Source: JAAYDY01 sp964500225 (GTDB taxonomy: Bacteria; Planctomycetota; Phycisphaerae; FEN-1346; JAACEH01). From it: a stretch of 20,966 bases of DNA. A program made the position numbers and the translations under genes. This document shows positions 1 to 7,161 of this stretch, piece after piece (position 1 is the first letter of the stretch; each line of letters begins with the position of its first letter). Location: the NCBI GenBank assembly GCA_964500225.1, contig CAZCOA010000046.1, positions 1 to 20,966 of the forward strand. The letters are read 5' to 3'. The notes under the pieces are model-generated. The model did not search any database. It saw only the letters and a list, made by a program, of their open reading frames with translations, and had not been told where the DNA came from.

Positions 1-120
1 GAGCGCGAGATGGACGACATCGACGAGAGCGACAAGTGGAAATCCGATTGGGAAGACGACGAGAACGAGGGGGAGGACGAGGACGACCTGGAGAATCCGG
101 GCAAGGGGCCGTTTGCGTAG
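1..120 (+). CDS. C-terminal acidic tail of a truncated, unidentified protein
   Basis: The first 120 bases read through in frame 1 to a TAG stop. The 39 residues are dominated by Asp and Glu (for example DDENEGEDEDDLEN), with a few Lys and Trp, and end in GKGPFA. The start lies outside the window. Acidic tails of this kind occur on many nucleic-acid or ribosome-associated proteins and chaperones, so the sequence does not identify the family. Another frame is also open over this stretch; I chose this one because its composition looks like a natural acidic tail. About 120 bases without a recognisable promoter separate it from the next gene on the same strand. Confidence 0.55.
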   Translation, partial: EREMDDIDESDKWKSDWEDDENEGEDEDDLENPGKGPFA

Positions 121-243
121 CACCGCGACGATCCGGCCGGTTTGCAGCCGCACGGAGGGTGTCTTCGCCGATGACGCCGATCGCGGGCGGCGCGGCCCTG
201 TGAAACGAAGCAGTCGATTCGGCGAAAACGGAGTCTGTTGACG

Positions 244-1314
244 ATGAAGAGCACGGTGTATTTCATTGCAGTCGGCCAGGACGAGACGCCCGAGCAGCAC
301 GCCCGCAAGGCCCTGAAACTGTACCAGAAAGCCGGCTTCGCCAAGCGGTTCGGCAAGGAAGAGTTGATCGGCATCAAGCAGCATCTCGGCGAGAAGGGCG
401 GCAACGGGTACCTGCGGCCGCCGATTGCGAAGGCCTTCGCGAAGGTTCTTGCCGCGGGTGGTTCCAAGCCGTTCGTCACCGACTCCACGACGCTCTATCG
501 CGGCCAGCGGGCCGATGCGGTGGACTACCTCAATCTTTGTCAAGCTCACGGCTTCACAAGTGAGACGCTCGGCTGTCCGGTGATTATCGCCGATGGGCTG
601 CGCGGCAACAGCCAGGTCATGATGCCGATCAAGGGCAAGCACTACAGCCAGGTGCCGATTGCGAGCGTGGCGTACCATGCGGACGGGTTCGTCGTGCTGA
701 CGCACGTGACGGGGCACGTGGCGGCGGGTTTCGGCGCGTCGATCAAAAACGTGGCCATGGGCCTTGTGAGCCGCGCTGGCAAGATGAGCCAGCACCACGG
801 TTCGCACCCGATTTTCAAGTCCGAGAAGTGCACGGCCTGCGGCGCATGCGCCCGGTGGTGTCCGGCCGAGGCCATTACCGTCAAGAAGGTGGCCGTACTC
901 GACAAGGCGAAGTGTATTGGGTGTGGCGAATGCTTGGCGGTGTGCCGGTTCGGCGCGGTGGGGTTCGACTGGGGCGTCGCGCCGGCGGAACTCCAGGAGA
1001 AAATGGCCGAGCATTGCCTCGCGGTGCACAAGCACCACGAGGGCAAGATAGTTTACTTCAACTTTGCGACGCACATTACTCGCGATTGCGACTGTTTCGG
1101 CACGAAGCAAAAGGCCGTCTGCGACGATGTGGGCATCCTTGCCGGCGACGACCCCGTGGCCGTGGACCAGGCCACGCTGGATCTGCTCAAGCAGGAGGCC
1201 GGCGGCAACCTTTTCACGCACATGCGTCCGGAGATCGAGTGCGACGTGCAGGTCCGCCACGGCGAGGCCATCGGACTGGGTACGCGGGACTATGAGTTGG
1301 TCCGGGTGAAGTAG
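244..1314 (+). CDS. DUF362 domain protein with two 4Fe-4S ferredoxin clusters
   Basis: A cytoplasmic iron-sulfur protein of the DUF362 family, 356 residues from the ATG at 244. An in-frame TTG at 238 is possible, but GGAG at 230-233 is better spaced for the ATG. The N-terminal half carries the DUF362 fold. Around residues 196-234 there are two CxxCxxCxxxC motifs (CTACGACARWCP and CIGCGECLAVC), the classic 2x[4Fe-4S] arrangement. The DUF362 domain resumes afterwards with DCDCFGTKQKAVCDDVG and AGDDPVAVDQATLDLL, both typical of the family. There is no signal peptide. The substrate is unknown; members are usually annotated as iron-sulfur cluster-binding or 4Fe-4S proteins, and a redox role is an inference. 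It precedes, by 89 bases, a run of envelope-protein genes, but shared function is not evident. Confidence 0.9.
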   Translation: MKSTVYFIAVGQDETPEQHARKALKLYQKAGFAKRFGKEELIGIKQHLGEKGGNGYLRPPIAKAFAKVLAAGGSKPFVTDSTTLYRGQRADAVDYLNLCQAHGFTSETLGCPVIIADGLRGNSQVMMPIKGKHYSQVPIASVAYHADGFVVLTHVTGHVAAGFGASIKNVAMGLVSRAGKMSQHHGSHPIFKSEKCTACGACARWCPAEAITVKKVAVLDKAKCIGCGECLAVCRFGAVGFDWGVAPAELQEKMAEHCLAVHKHHEGKIVYFNFATHITRDCDCFGTKQKAVCDDVGILAGDDPVAVDQATLDLLKQEAGGNLFTHMRPEIECDVQVRHGEAIGLGTRDYELVRVK

Positions 1315-1403
1315 CGGGGAGGCGTTCCGGCGGCGTCTGCCCGCGGCACAGGCCGTGTATGTGTCGTGACTCGGCCGTGGAGACGATTCGTCAGGGGGGA
1401 ACA

Positions 1404-2066
1404 GTGAAGTCAACGACTCTGCTGGTGCTGGCCGGTGTCGGCGTGCTGGCCATTGTGGCGGCATGGGTGTTTCTGGGCGGCGACGGACCGGCGGGCGACG
1501 TCGCGCCGGCATCCGGCTCTGGCCAGGCAGCCGAGGCAACGACGGCCGGCGGCAACAGCAATAGGGGCGAGTTGCCCGCCGGCTCGCCGCTGGATCGGTC
1601 CATCGAGGTTCTGCGGCAGGAGTACCATTTGGCCACGGCGTCGCGGCTGCAGTGGCTGAGCCGCACTGCTGACGACGCCGCGCGATTGAGCGACGAGCAG
1701 CGCGAGCGGCTCGCGGCCGTCAATGAGTCGGTTGTCCGGATGGCGGACGAGGCGTTCCGCGAGATTCGTGCGGCACAGGAGGAACTTCGTCGTCAGGCTG
1801 AGGCCGCCGAGCGGACCGCGGCGGCGGACCCGGAGCGGGTCCGGCAACTCAAGCAGGAGCTGTGGGCCCTGGTTCAGCGGCAACAGGAGATTACCAACGA
1901 GATGGATCGACGATACACGGACCTGGTTAGCAAGGAGCTGACGCCGGAGCAGATGCGGGTTCTTCTGGCGGCGCCGCGGCCGCAGGGCGATTCGGAATTG
2001 CCGGCCACGCCGCCGGTTCGGCTTTCGGCCGAGCCGGCCGAACCCGCCGCTGACAGCCGTGAATAG
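1404..2066 (+). CDS. Membrane-anchored periplasmic coiled-coil protein
   Basis: 220 residues from a GTG start at 1404, chosen because AGGGGGGA (1393-1400) lies just upstream and the protein then begins with a clean hydrophobic segment (residues 5-24, LLVLAGVGVLAIVAAWVFL). An upstream in-frame ATG at 1359 has no ribosome binding site and would add charged residues before the membrane segment. After a low-complexity Gly/Ala/Ser linker comes a long charged helix (about residues 65-190) rich in Glu, Arg and Gln. It contains LSDEQRERL and later LTPEQMRVL, which recall the LTxxQ motifs of CpxP/Spy-type periplasmic proteins; this is a weak similarity. The tail is Pro/Glu/Ala-rich. It is the first gene of a tight plus-strand row with two secreted phosphatase-like lipoproteins, so an envelope role is likely. 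Function unknown. Confidence 0.75.
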   Translation: MKSTTLLVLAGVGVLAIVAAWVFLGGDGPAGDVAPASGSGQAAEATTAGGNSNRGELPAGSPLDRSIEVLRQEYHLATASRLQWLSRTADDAARLSDEQRERLAAVNESVVRMADEAFREIRAAQEELRRQAEAAERTAAADPERVRQLKQELWALVQRQQEITNEMDRRYTDLVSKELTPEQMRVLLAAPRPQGDSELPATPPVRLSAEPAEPAADSRE

Positions 2067-2121
2067 CCACCGTACGCCGCCGTCTGATCCAGCGGCGTTT
2101 GGGATTTCCGGAGAGGATAAC

Positions 2122-3603
2122 ATGAGAGCAGTGACATTCGTGGTTGCGGCCGCACTGGCCTTGTTGTGCGGCTGCCAGAAACCAGTCCATTTTCCGGCGG
2201 ATTCGATGGCCGATGCCGCGCTGCAATCGCAGGCGCTGGGCGCCTATGACACCGACGGCGACGGGTTGGCCGACTTCTTCACGTTTGCCGACGCCGAGAC
2301 CGGCCGCGCCGATCGCATCGGCTACGACATCAGCGGCGACGGCATGGCCGATCATGTTATGCGACTGGACGAGTTGCCGCTGGCTGGCTGCCGGCACCTG
2401 GTGATCATTCTGGACGGATTCAGCTACGATGTGGTGAAGGCCTACTATGATGAGGGCGGTCTGAGGGTCTTCCATGCCCCGTCGCGGGTCATTACCGGGT
2501 ATCCGACTATGTCGGATCCGTCTCTGGAAGACGCACTCGGGTACGTTGCGTGCCGCAGTATTGAGGCCGCATATTTCGACCGGCGGCGCAACCGCATAGT
2601 GGGCGGGGCCTGCGAGTACATGAGCGGCCGCAACCAGCCCTACAACCGGTTGCTCGATTACCGCGCCGACCTGCTCTGGGACGCCATCGGGTACGTGATG
2701 CCGACGGAAGTGTTCGGTAAGGAACTCAACGACGCGAAGCGCAAATTCGACCATGCCAAGACGCAGGAGTTCATCGCCTATTTTGTGAGCTCGGCGGGCG
2801 TGGGCACGCGGTTCGGCGCCGACGGCCAGCGGCAGTGCCTCCGCGAGGTGGAGCGTCTGGTGCACCAGGTGCTCTGGGAAACTCATGGGCTGGTCAAGGT
2901 GACCCTCATGGCCGACCACGGCCACACATACACGTCGGCGACGCGAGCGCCGATCGAATCGTTCCTGAAGGGCAAGGGGTGGCGGTTGCGGAAGTCGCTC
3001 GGCGGCCCGTGGGACGTGGTCTATGTCCCGTTCGGTCTGGTCACTTATGCAGCTTTCTGCACTCAGCGGCCGGCTGCACTGGCCGCCGACATGGTCCAGC
3101 TCGATGCGGTGGCGTTGGCCAGCTACGCCGACGGCGAAGCGGTGGTCGTTCTGTCGCCGGGAGGTGGCCGAGCTGTGATACGACACCGTGACGGCAAGTT
3201 CGCCTACGAACCGCTCGAGGGCGATCCGCTGGAGCTCAAGCCCGTCCTCGGCGCGATGGCCGCCCAGGCGGACGCCGACGGTTTCTTCGGGGGCGACGCG
3301 CTACTGCGGGCCACGGCGCTTCACGTGTATCCGACGGCGCTGGAGCGGTTGTGGCGCGCTCATTTTGGCCTTGTTGAGAATCCGCCCGATGTCCTGTGTT
3401 CCCTTAAGGACAACTACTATAGCGGCGCCAAAGGGTTTGCCGGAGCCGTCTCCGTGGCATCGACGCACGGCAGCCTGGGACGCACCAACAGCACCACCTT
3501 TATCATGTCCACCATCGGACCATTGCCCGAGGTGATGCGGTCGAGCGACATTCCCCGCCAGATGAGCAATCTGACCGGCGCCCTGTGGCCGATGAATCGA
3601 TGA
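2122..3603 (+). CDS. Alkaline-phosphatase-superfamily lipoprotein with calcium-loop repeats
   Basis: 493 residues. The ATG at 2122 has a good GGAGAGG (2110-2116) and begins a lipoprotein-type signal (hydrophobic stretch, then Cys18 in LLCGC followed by Gln). Residues 43-79 hold two DxDGDGxxD-type calcium loops (DTDGDGLADFF and DISGDGMADHV). From residue about 93 it follows the type I phosphodiesterase/alkaline-phosphatase fold: VIILDGFS (Asp98, metal), GYPTMSDPS (probable nucleophile Thr129), MADHGH (Asp265, His266) and STHGSLGRTN (His449). The stretch that aligns with the usual DxxGH second-metal motif reads AGVGT (residues 225-229), so those ligands appear to be absent. It lies between the coiled-coil gene (55-base gap) and a second superfamily member (39-base gap). 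The substrate is unknown; it could be a one-metal enzyme or a pseudoenzyme. Confidence 0.82.
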   Translation: MRAVTFVVAAALALLCGCQKPVHFPADSMADAALQSQALGAYDTDGDGLADFFTFADAETGRADRIGYDISGDGMADHVMRLDELPLAGCRHLVIILDGFSYDVVKAYYDEGGLRVFHAPSRVITGYPTMSDPSLEDALGYVACRSIEAAYFDRRRNRIVGGACEYMSGRNQPYNRLLDYRADLLWDAIGYVMPTEVFGKELNDAKRKFDHAKTQEFIAYFVSSAGVGTRFGADGQRQCLREVERLVHQVLWETHGLVKVTLMADHGHTYTSATRAPIESFLKGKGWRLRKSLGGPWDVVYVPFGLVTYAAFCTQRPAALAADMVQLDAVALASYADGEAVVVLSPGGGRAVIRHRDGKFAYEPLEGDPLELKPVLGAMAAQADADGFFGGDALLRATALHVYPTALERLWRAHFGLVENPPDVLCSLKDNYYSGAKGFAGAVSVASTHGSLGRTNSTTFIMSTIGPLPEVMRSSDIPRQMSNLTGALWPMNR

Positions 3604-3642
3604 TTCCGGCTGTGCGGCACAGACGTCCATGGAGTAAGCCTC

Positions 3643-5322
3643 ATGCAGAAGCGAGCCTCGAGTTATCTTCTTTCGCCAGTGGGCCTTTGCCGGGCGTGCG
3701 CCCTGATGCTCTTGGCTGCCCTGGCCGGTTGCGGCGTTCCCTCGGCGGACGGGCCGGCCGACACGTACTTCCTTGCGTTTGACCGTGTGGCGCGCGTCGC
3801 GGACCAGACGGACGGGGCCATCGTGTTCTTCGTCGATGGCGTCAACCCGTTTATCTTCCAGGAGATGCTCGATGCGGGCCAACTGCCGGCCATTCGCAAG
3901 TATTTTGTGGATCGCGGGCTCTACGCGCCGCGAACCGTGGTCAATATCCCCTCGGTGACTCTGGCCAACGAAACCAGCGTCATGACGGGGCAGTATCCAG
4001 GTCACCACGGCATCACCGGCATCAACTGGTTCGACCGCAACCGCCTTGTGTGGCGCAACTACGAGACGATCAGCCAGAAGAACTGTCTGGACAACGACCA
4101 CCGGGCGGCGACCCTTTATGAGCAATTTCCCGACCGGACGACTTTCAGCCTGTTTCTTCAGGCTCATCGCGGCAGCACGCACTTCTTCGAGAACTGGACC
4201 TCTGCCGGACCGCCGTTTTTCTTCGGGTGGTTCGAGTTCGTGGACCGTCTGACTCTTTACCGCCTTAACGAAGTGATCGACACGGCCGTGGTGCGTCGCG
4301 AATTTCCCGCCCTGACGGTGGCTTACCTGCTAGCACCCGACTTCCGCGCCTACGGGCTGGGTGTCGAGTCGGATCTATACCGCAAGGCGCTCGTTCACAC
4401 CGACCGGCAGATCGGCCGCGTGCTCGGCGACATCGAACGTGCAGGGCTCATCGACAAGGTGACCATCGCCCTGGTCAGCGACCACAGCTTGTGTGAGGTC
4501 AAGCGGCACTTTCCGATACACGACTTCCTGAAGCGGCGCGTGGGGCTGGACGTCGCCGACAAGACCCTGTGGGAGAACACGAGCTTCCAGGATCGGCGCG
4601 ACTACTATGAACGGTTCTCGGCCGTCCTGTACGGAAGCGGGGACTGTTACTGGGCGCTGTGCCTGCGCAAACCCCTGGACGGGGCGGACGGCAAGCCTGC
4701 TTTCGCGGCGTGGCCCGTGCGGCCCGAGGCATCCGATATGGTCAATTACCCGACCTGCGACGGAGGCCGTGTGAACCTCATGGCCACCCTGGTCGAGCAG
4801 GAAGCCGTTGACGCCGTGGCCTATGCCGTCGCACCGGACGTGGTTCGGCTGGTCCGCAAGAGCGGTGAAGTGGAATTCCGGCAACCAGGCGGCCGCGGCG
4901 CCGGGATCAGCTATCATTGTATTGCGGGCGACGATCCGCTCGGCTGGCAGGGGCATGTGCCGGCGGCCATGCTCGACGGGACGCCCCATTCGCCCGATGA
5001 GTGGCTCGCGGCGACCATTGCTACGGAGTTTCCCGGTCTTCCCGCGCAGCTCGTCGCCTACTTCCGAGCTCGCAGGGCGGGGGACTTGGCGGTCTTTGCC
5101 GCTCCGGGCTGGGACTTCCGCACGCAGAACCGTGCCGGTCATGGCGGCTTGAGGCCGGCGGACATGCTGGTACCGATGATGCTGGCCGGGCCCGGTGTGC
5201 CGCGCGGCACGGTGACCGTCGCCCAGACGGTCGATCTGATGCCTACGCTGCTGCACCTGCTCGGGCGGCCGATCCCCGCGGACCTCGACGGACGCGTCCT
5301 GCCGGAAGTGAGGCATCGTTAG
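3643..5322 (+). CDS. Type I phosphodiesterase / nucleotide pyrophosphatase family lipoprotein
   Basis: 559 residues; ATG at 3643 with GGAG at 3631-3634. The N-terminus is a lipoprotein signal with lipobox LAGC (Cys30). The PF01663-type core is clear: VFFVDGVNPF (Asp65), NIPSVTLANETSVMTGQYPG (nucleophile Thr106), HHGITGINWFDR, ALVSDHS (Asp280, His281), and a late AGHGG (His500) followed by DLMPTLLHLLGRPIP, which is typical of the alkaline phosphatase/sulfatase C-terminus. The second-metal motif DxxxH reads APDFRAYGLG: Asp233 is kept, but the His position is Tyr237. It is expected to be anchored outside the cytoplasmic membrane and to act on a phosphodiester or phosphomonoester; which one cannot be read from the sequence. 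It is the last gene of the row that starts with the coiled-coil protein. Confidence 0.87.
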   Translation: MQKRASSYLLSPVGLCRACALMLLAALAGCGVPSADGPADTYFLAFDRVARVADQTDGAIVFFVDGVNPFIFQEMLDAGQLPAIRKYFVDRGLYAPRTVVNIPSVTLANETSVMTGQYPGHHGITGINWFDRNRLVWRNYETISQKNCLDNDHRAATLYEQFPDRTTFSLFLQAHRGSTHFFENWTSAGPPFFFGWFEFVDRLTLYRLNEVIDTAVVRREFPALTVAYLLAPDFRAYGLGVESDLYRKALVHTDRQIGRVLGDIERAGLIDKVTIALVSDHSLCEVKRHFPIHDFLKRRVGLDVADKTLWENTSFQDRRDYYERFSAVLYGSGDCYWALCLRKPLDGADGKPAFAAWPVRPEASDMVNYPTCDGGRVNLMATLVEQEAVDAVAYAVAPDVVRLVRKSGEVEFRQPGGRGAGISYHCIAGDDPLGWQGHVPAAMLDGTPHSPDEWLAATIATEFPGLPAQLVAYFRARRAGDLAVFAAPGWDFRTQNRAGHGGLRPADMLVPMMLAGPGVPRGTVTVAQTVDLMPTLLHLLGRPIPADLDGRVLPEVRHR

Positions 5323-5503
5323 GCATTGCCTGGACGGCAACACGGCGGGCGGAGCCGCTTCCCTGTGTCGCCCCACGCATCGGGTTGCCATGTGCCGGGT
5401 CGTCGTGGTGCGTTGCGGCCGAGTTGGGTTCAAGTTGTATTGTCGCGTCACACGATAAAGGCACTGATGGGCCGGGTAGCCGCCCGGTTCGATGGGAATA
5501 GGT
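5323..5503. other. Intergenic region before the MerR-type gene, with small hairpins
   Basis: 181 bases without a gene. A 5-bp hairpin (TTGCC-5-GGCAA) lies a few bases after the phosphodiesterase stop but has no T-run, so it is not a convincing terminator. A second hairpin, CCGGG (5472-5476) with CCCGG (5483-5487), sits shortly before the MerR-type start. I found no promoter hexamers that I trust. Confidence 0.4.
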
Positions 5504-5758
5504 ATGTCCGGCGTCAAAACGCCATCCAATGCCTCGCCGCTCATGAAAATCGGCGACGTCTGCCGTCACAGCGGGCTCTCGCGGCAGATGGTCTCCAGCT
5601 ATTGCATGTACGGGCTGATTCGCGAGGCTGGACGCACACCGGGCGGCCATCGTCTTTTCGCGGCCGACGTCATAACGCGGCTGAAACTCATCCGCGAGCT
5701 TCTCGCCCACGGCTACACGCTTCGCGACATCCGCGAAATCTTCCTGCGCAACAAGTGA
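5504..5758 (+). CDS. Minimal MerR-family helix-turn-helix protein
   Basis: 84 residues from the ATG at 5504, which has GGGAATAGGT immediately upstream; the in-frame ATG at 5492 lacks a ribosome binding site. A later start at the ATG at 5543 (MKIGDVCRHSGLSRQ) is also possible. The protein is essentially one MerR winged-helix domain: MKIGDVCRHSGLSRQ (first helix-turn-helix), then YCMYGLIREAGRTPGGHRLF, the family's wing signature, then ADVITRLKLIRELLAHGYTLRDIREIF. The long dimerisation helix and any ligand-binding domain of full MerR regulators are missing. It may bind DNA as a small dimer or help a partner regulator. Its target is unknown, and the adjacent phosphatase genes are on the same strand but 181 bases away. 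Confidence 0.85.
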   Translation: MSGVKTPSNASPLMKIGDVCRHSGLSRQMVSSYCMYGLIREAGRTPGGHRLFAADVITRLKLIRELLAHGYTLRDIREIFLRNK

Positions 5759-5808
5759 TTGCGGCTAACCGCGTAAGGTCTGGCGTATCATGCGATGGGG
5801 CTTGCGTC

Positions 5809-5830
5809 TGCGCCGTCGCAGGGCGGCGCA
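5809..5830. repeat. GC-rich hairpin between convergent MerR-type and cinA genes
   Basis: TGCGCCG (5809-5815) and CGGCGCA (5824-5830) form a perfect 7-bp stem around an 8-base loop in the 115-base gap where the two genes converge. No T-run follows on either strand, so this is at best a weak or Rho-assisted stop signal. Confidence 0.3.
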
Positions 5831-5873
5831 CGCGGCGACGTCGGCGGAAACGACGCGGGAAGGGAACCTGCCA

Positions 5874-7133
5874 CTAATCGAGCGGGGCGTTCAGGAGGCG
5901 AAGTCTGAGCAGGTTCAGTGCGGTCAGAGCGGCTCGCAGTCGCACCCGCTCCCGGTCGCCGGGCAAATGGAGCTTGCGGACCACGGCTCCGTCGGTCGAG
6001 GCCAGGGCGACGAACACCAGACCCACGGGCTTGGCGTCTGTGCCGCCCGAGGGGCCGGCGATGCCGGTGGTTGCCAGGGCGTAATCGGCACCACTCAGGG
6101 ATCGCATGCCTTCGGCCATGGACCGGGCCACGGGTTCGCTAACGGCCCCGTGTTGGGCGATCCATTCGGCCGGCACGCCGAGGCGAGCCGTCTTGGCGGC
6201 GTTCGTGTACGTAACAGCCGCCTCCAGGAAGAACGCCGAGGAGCCCGGCACGTCCGTGAGAAGTTTGCTGACGAGGCCGCCCGTACATGATTCAGCCACG
6301 GCAACCGTCGCGTGAGACTCTGTGAGGAGTCGTGCTACCGCCTGCGGCAACCCCTCCTCCCCGGCACCGACCACGGCGTGGCCCAGTTTGCGGCGAAGGT
6401 CGGCTTCCTCGGCATCGAGCATGGCGGCGGCCTCGTCGGCCGAAGGGGCGGAGGCCCAGATGCGGATCGAGACCATGCCCGAAGCGGCGGTGGTGCCGAC
6501 GTTCGGGTTGCGGCCGCGGGCCATGTTGTCGGCAATCATCTGGCCGACCATGGACTCGCCGAGGCCGAAGGTGTGAAGGATCCTGGCCGCCACAACACGG
6601 CCGCCGGGTGCCAGGCGACGAAGGATCGGCTCGACCTGCTCGGCGTACATGGCCTTCATTTCGTAGGGGACGCCCGGCATGACGACGATATGCAGAAGGC
6701 CGCTCTGAACGTAGAACCCAGGGGCGGTGCCGCACGAGTTGGGCAGGGCAGTGGCCCCCTGGGGGAGTTGGGCCTGGCGCAGGTTGCTGGAGGCCATCGG
6801 CCAGCCGCGGCGGCGGAACATGGCCTCGATGGCCTGGCGGCAGGCGGCGTCCTCGACCAGCGGCAACTCCAACGCCGCAGCCACGGCGTCGCGCGTCAGG
6901 TCGTCGAGCGTCGGCCCGAGGCCCCCAGTGACGACCAGCAGCGTCGGTTCCGACGCACCGGCACGGAGGCTGCGCACGTGAGCGACCAGCGACGCCAGGT
7001 CATCGGGCAGAGTTGTGTGGCGACGAATGGCGAGCCCGAGCAGCGCCAGTTGTCCGGCGAGCCACGCGACATTGGTGTCGATCGTGCTGCCGCTGGTCAG
7101 TTCGGTGCCGACAGAAAGGGTCTCGGTATGCAT
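5874..7133 (-). CDS. cinA: CinA: competence/damage-inducible protein with PncC amidase domain
   Basis: 419 residues from the ATG at 7133; a TTG five codons earlier (7148) is also in frame, but MHTETLSVGTEL matches the family's beginning. The N-terminal MoCF-like domain (about 1-165) contains VGTELTSG and TGGLGPTLDD (69-78), the ADP-ribose/NMN pyrophosphatase-like COG1058 signature, with VMPGVPYEMK following. The C-terminal domain (about 260-415) is PncC: AESCTGG with catalytic Ser282, VTYTNAAK with Tyr309 and Lys314, and TTGIAGPSGG. PncC removes the amide from nicotinamide mononucleotide, recycling pyridine nucleotides in the cytoplasm. The gene starts 28 bases after the YchF-like stop on the same strand, so the two are probably co-transcribed. 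Both domains look intact. Confidence 0.95.
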   Translation of the reverse strand: MHTETLSVGTELTSGSTIDTNVAWLAGQLALLGLAIRRHTTLPDDLASLVAHVRSLRAGASEPTLLVVTGGLGPTLDDLTRDAVAAALELPLVEDAACRQAIEAMFRRRGWPMASSNLRQAQLPQGATALPNSCGTAPGFYVQSGLLHIVVMPGVPYEMKAMYAEQVEPILRRLAPGGRVVAARILHTFGLGESMVGQMIADNMARGRNPNVGTTAASGMVSIRIWASAPSADEAAAMLDAEEADLRRKLGHAVVGAGEEGLPQAVARLLTESHATVAVAESCTGGLVSKLLTDVPGSSAFFLEAAVTYTNAAKTARLGVPAEWIAQHGAVSEPVARSMAEGMRSLSGADYALATTGIAGPSGGTDAKPVGLVFVALASTDGAVVRKLHLPGDRERVRLRAALTALNLLRLRLLNAPLD

Positions 7134-7161
7134 GGTCGATTGCCGCAAGGGGCTGCGTCGC

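Noticed and set aside
1927..3186. A 419-codon minus-strand frame opposite the first phosphatase-like gene
   Set aside because: The plus strand encodes a signal peptide, calcium loops and catalytic motifs in order; the minus frame shows none.
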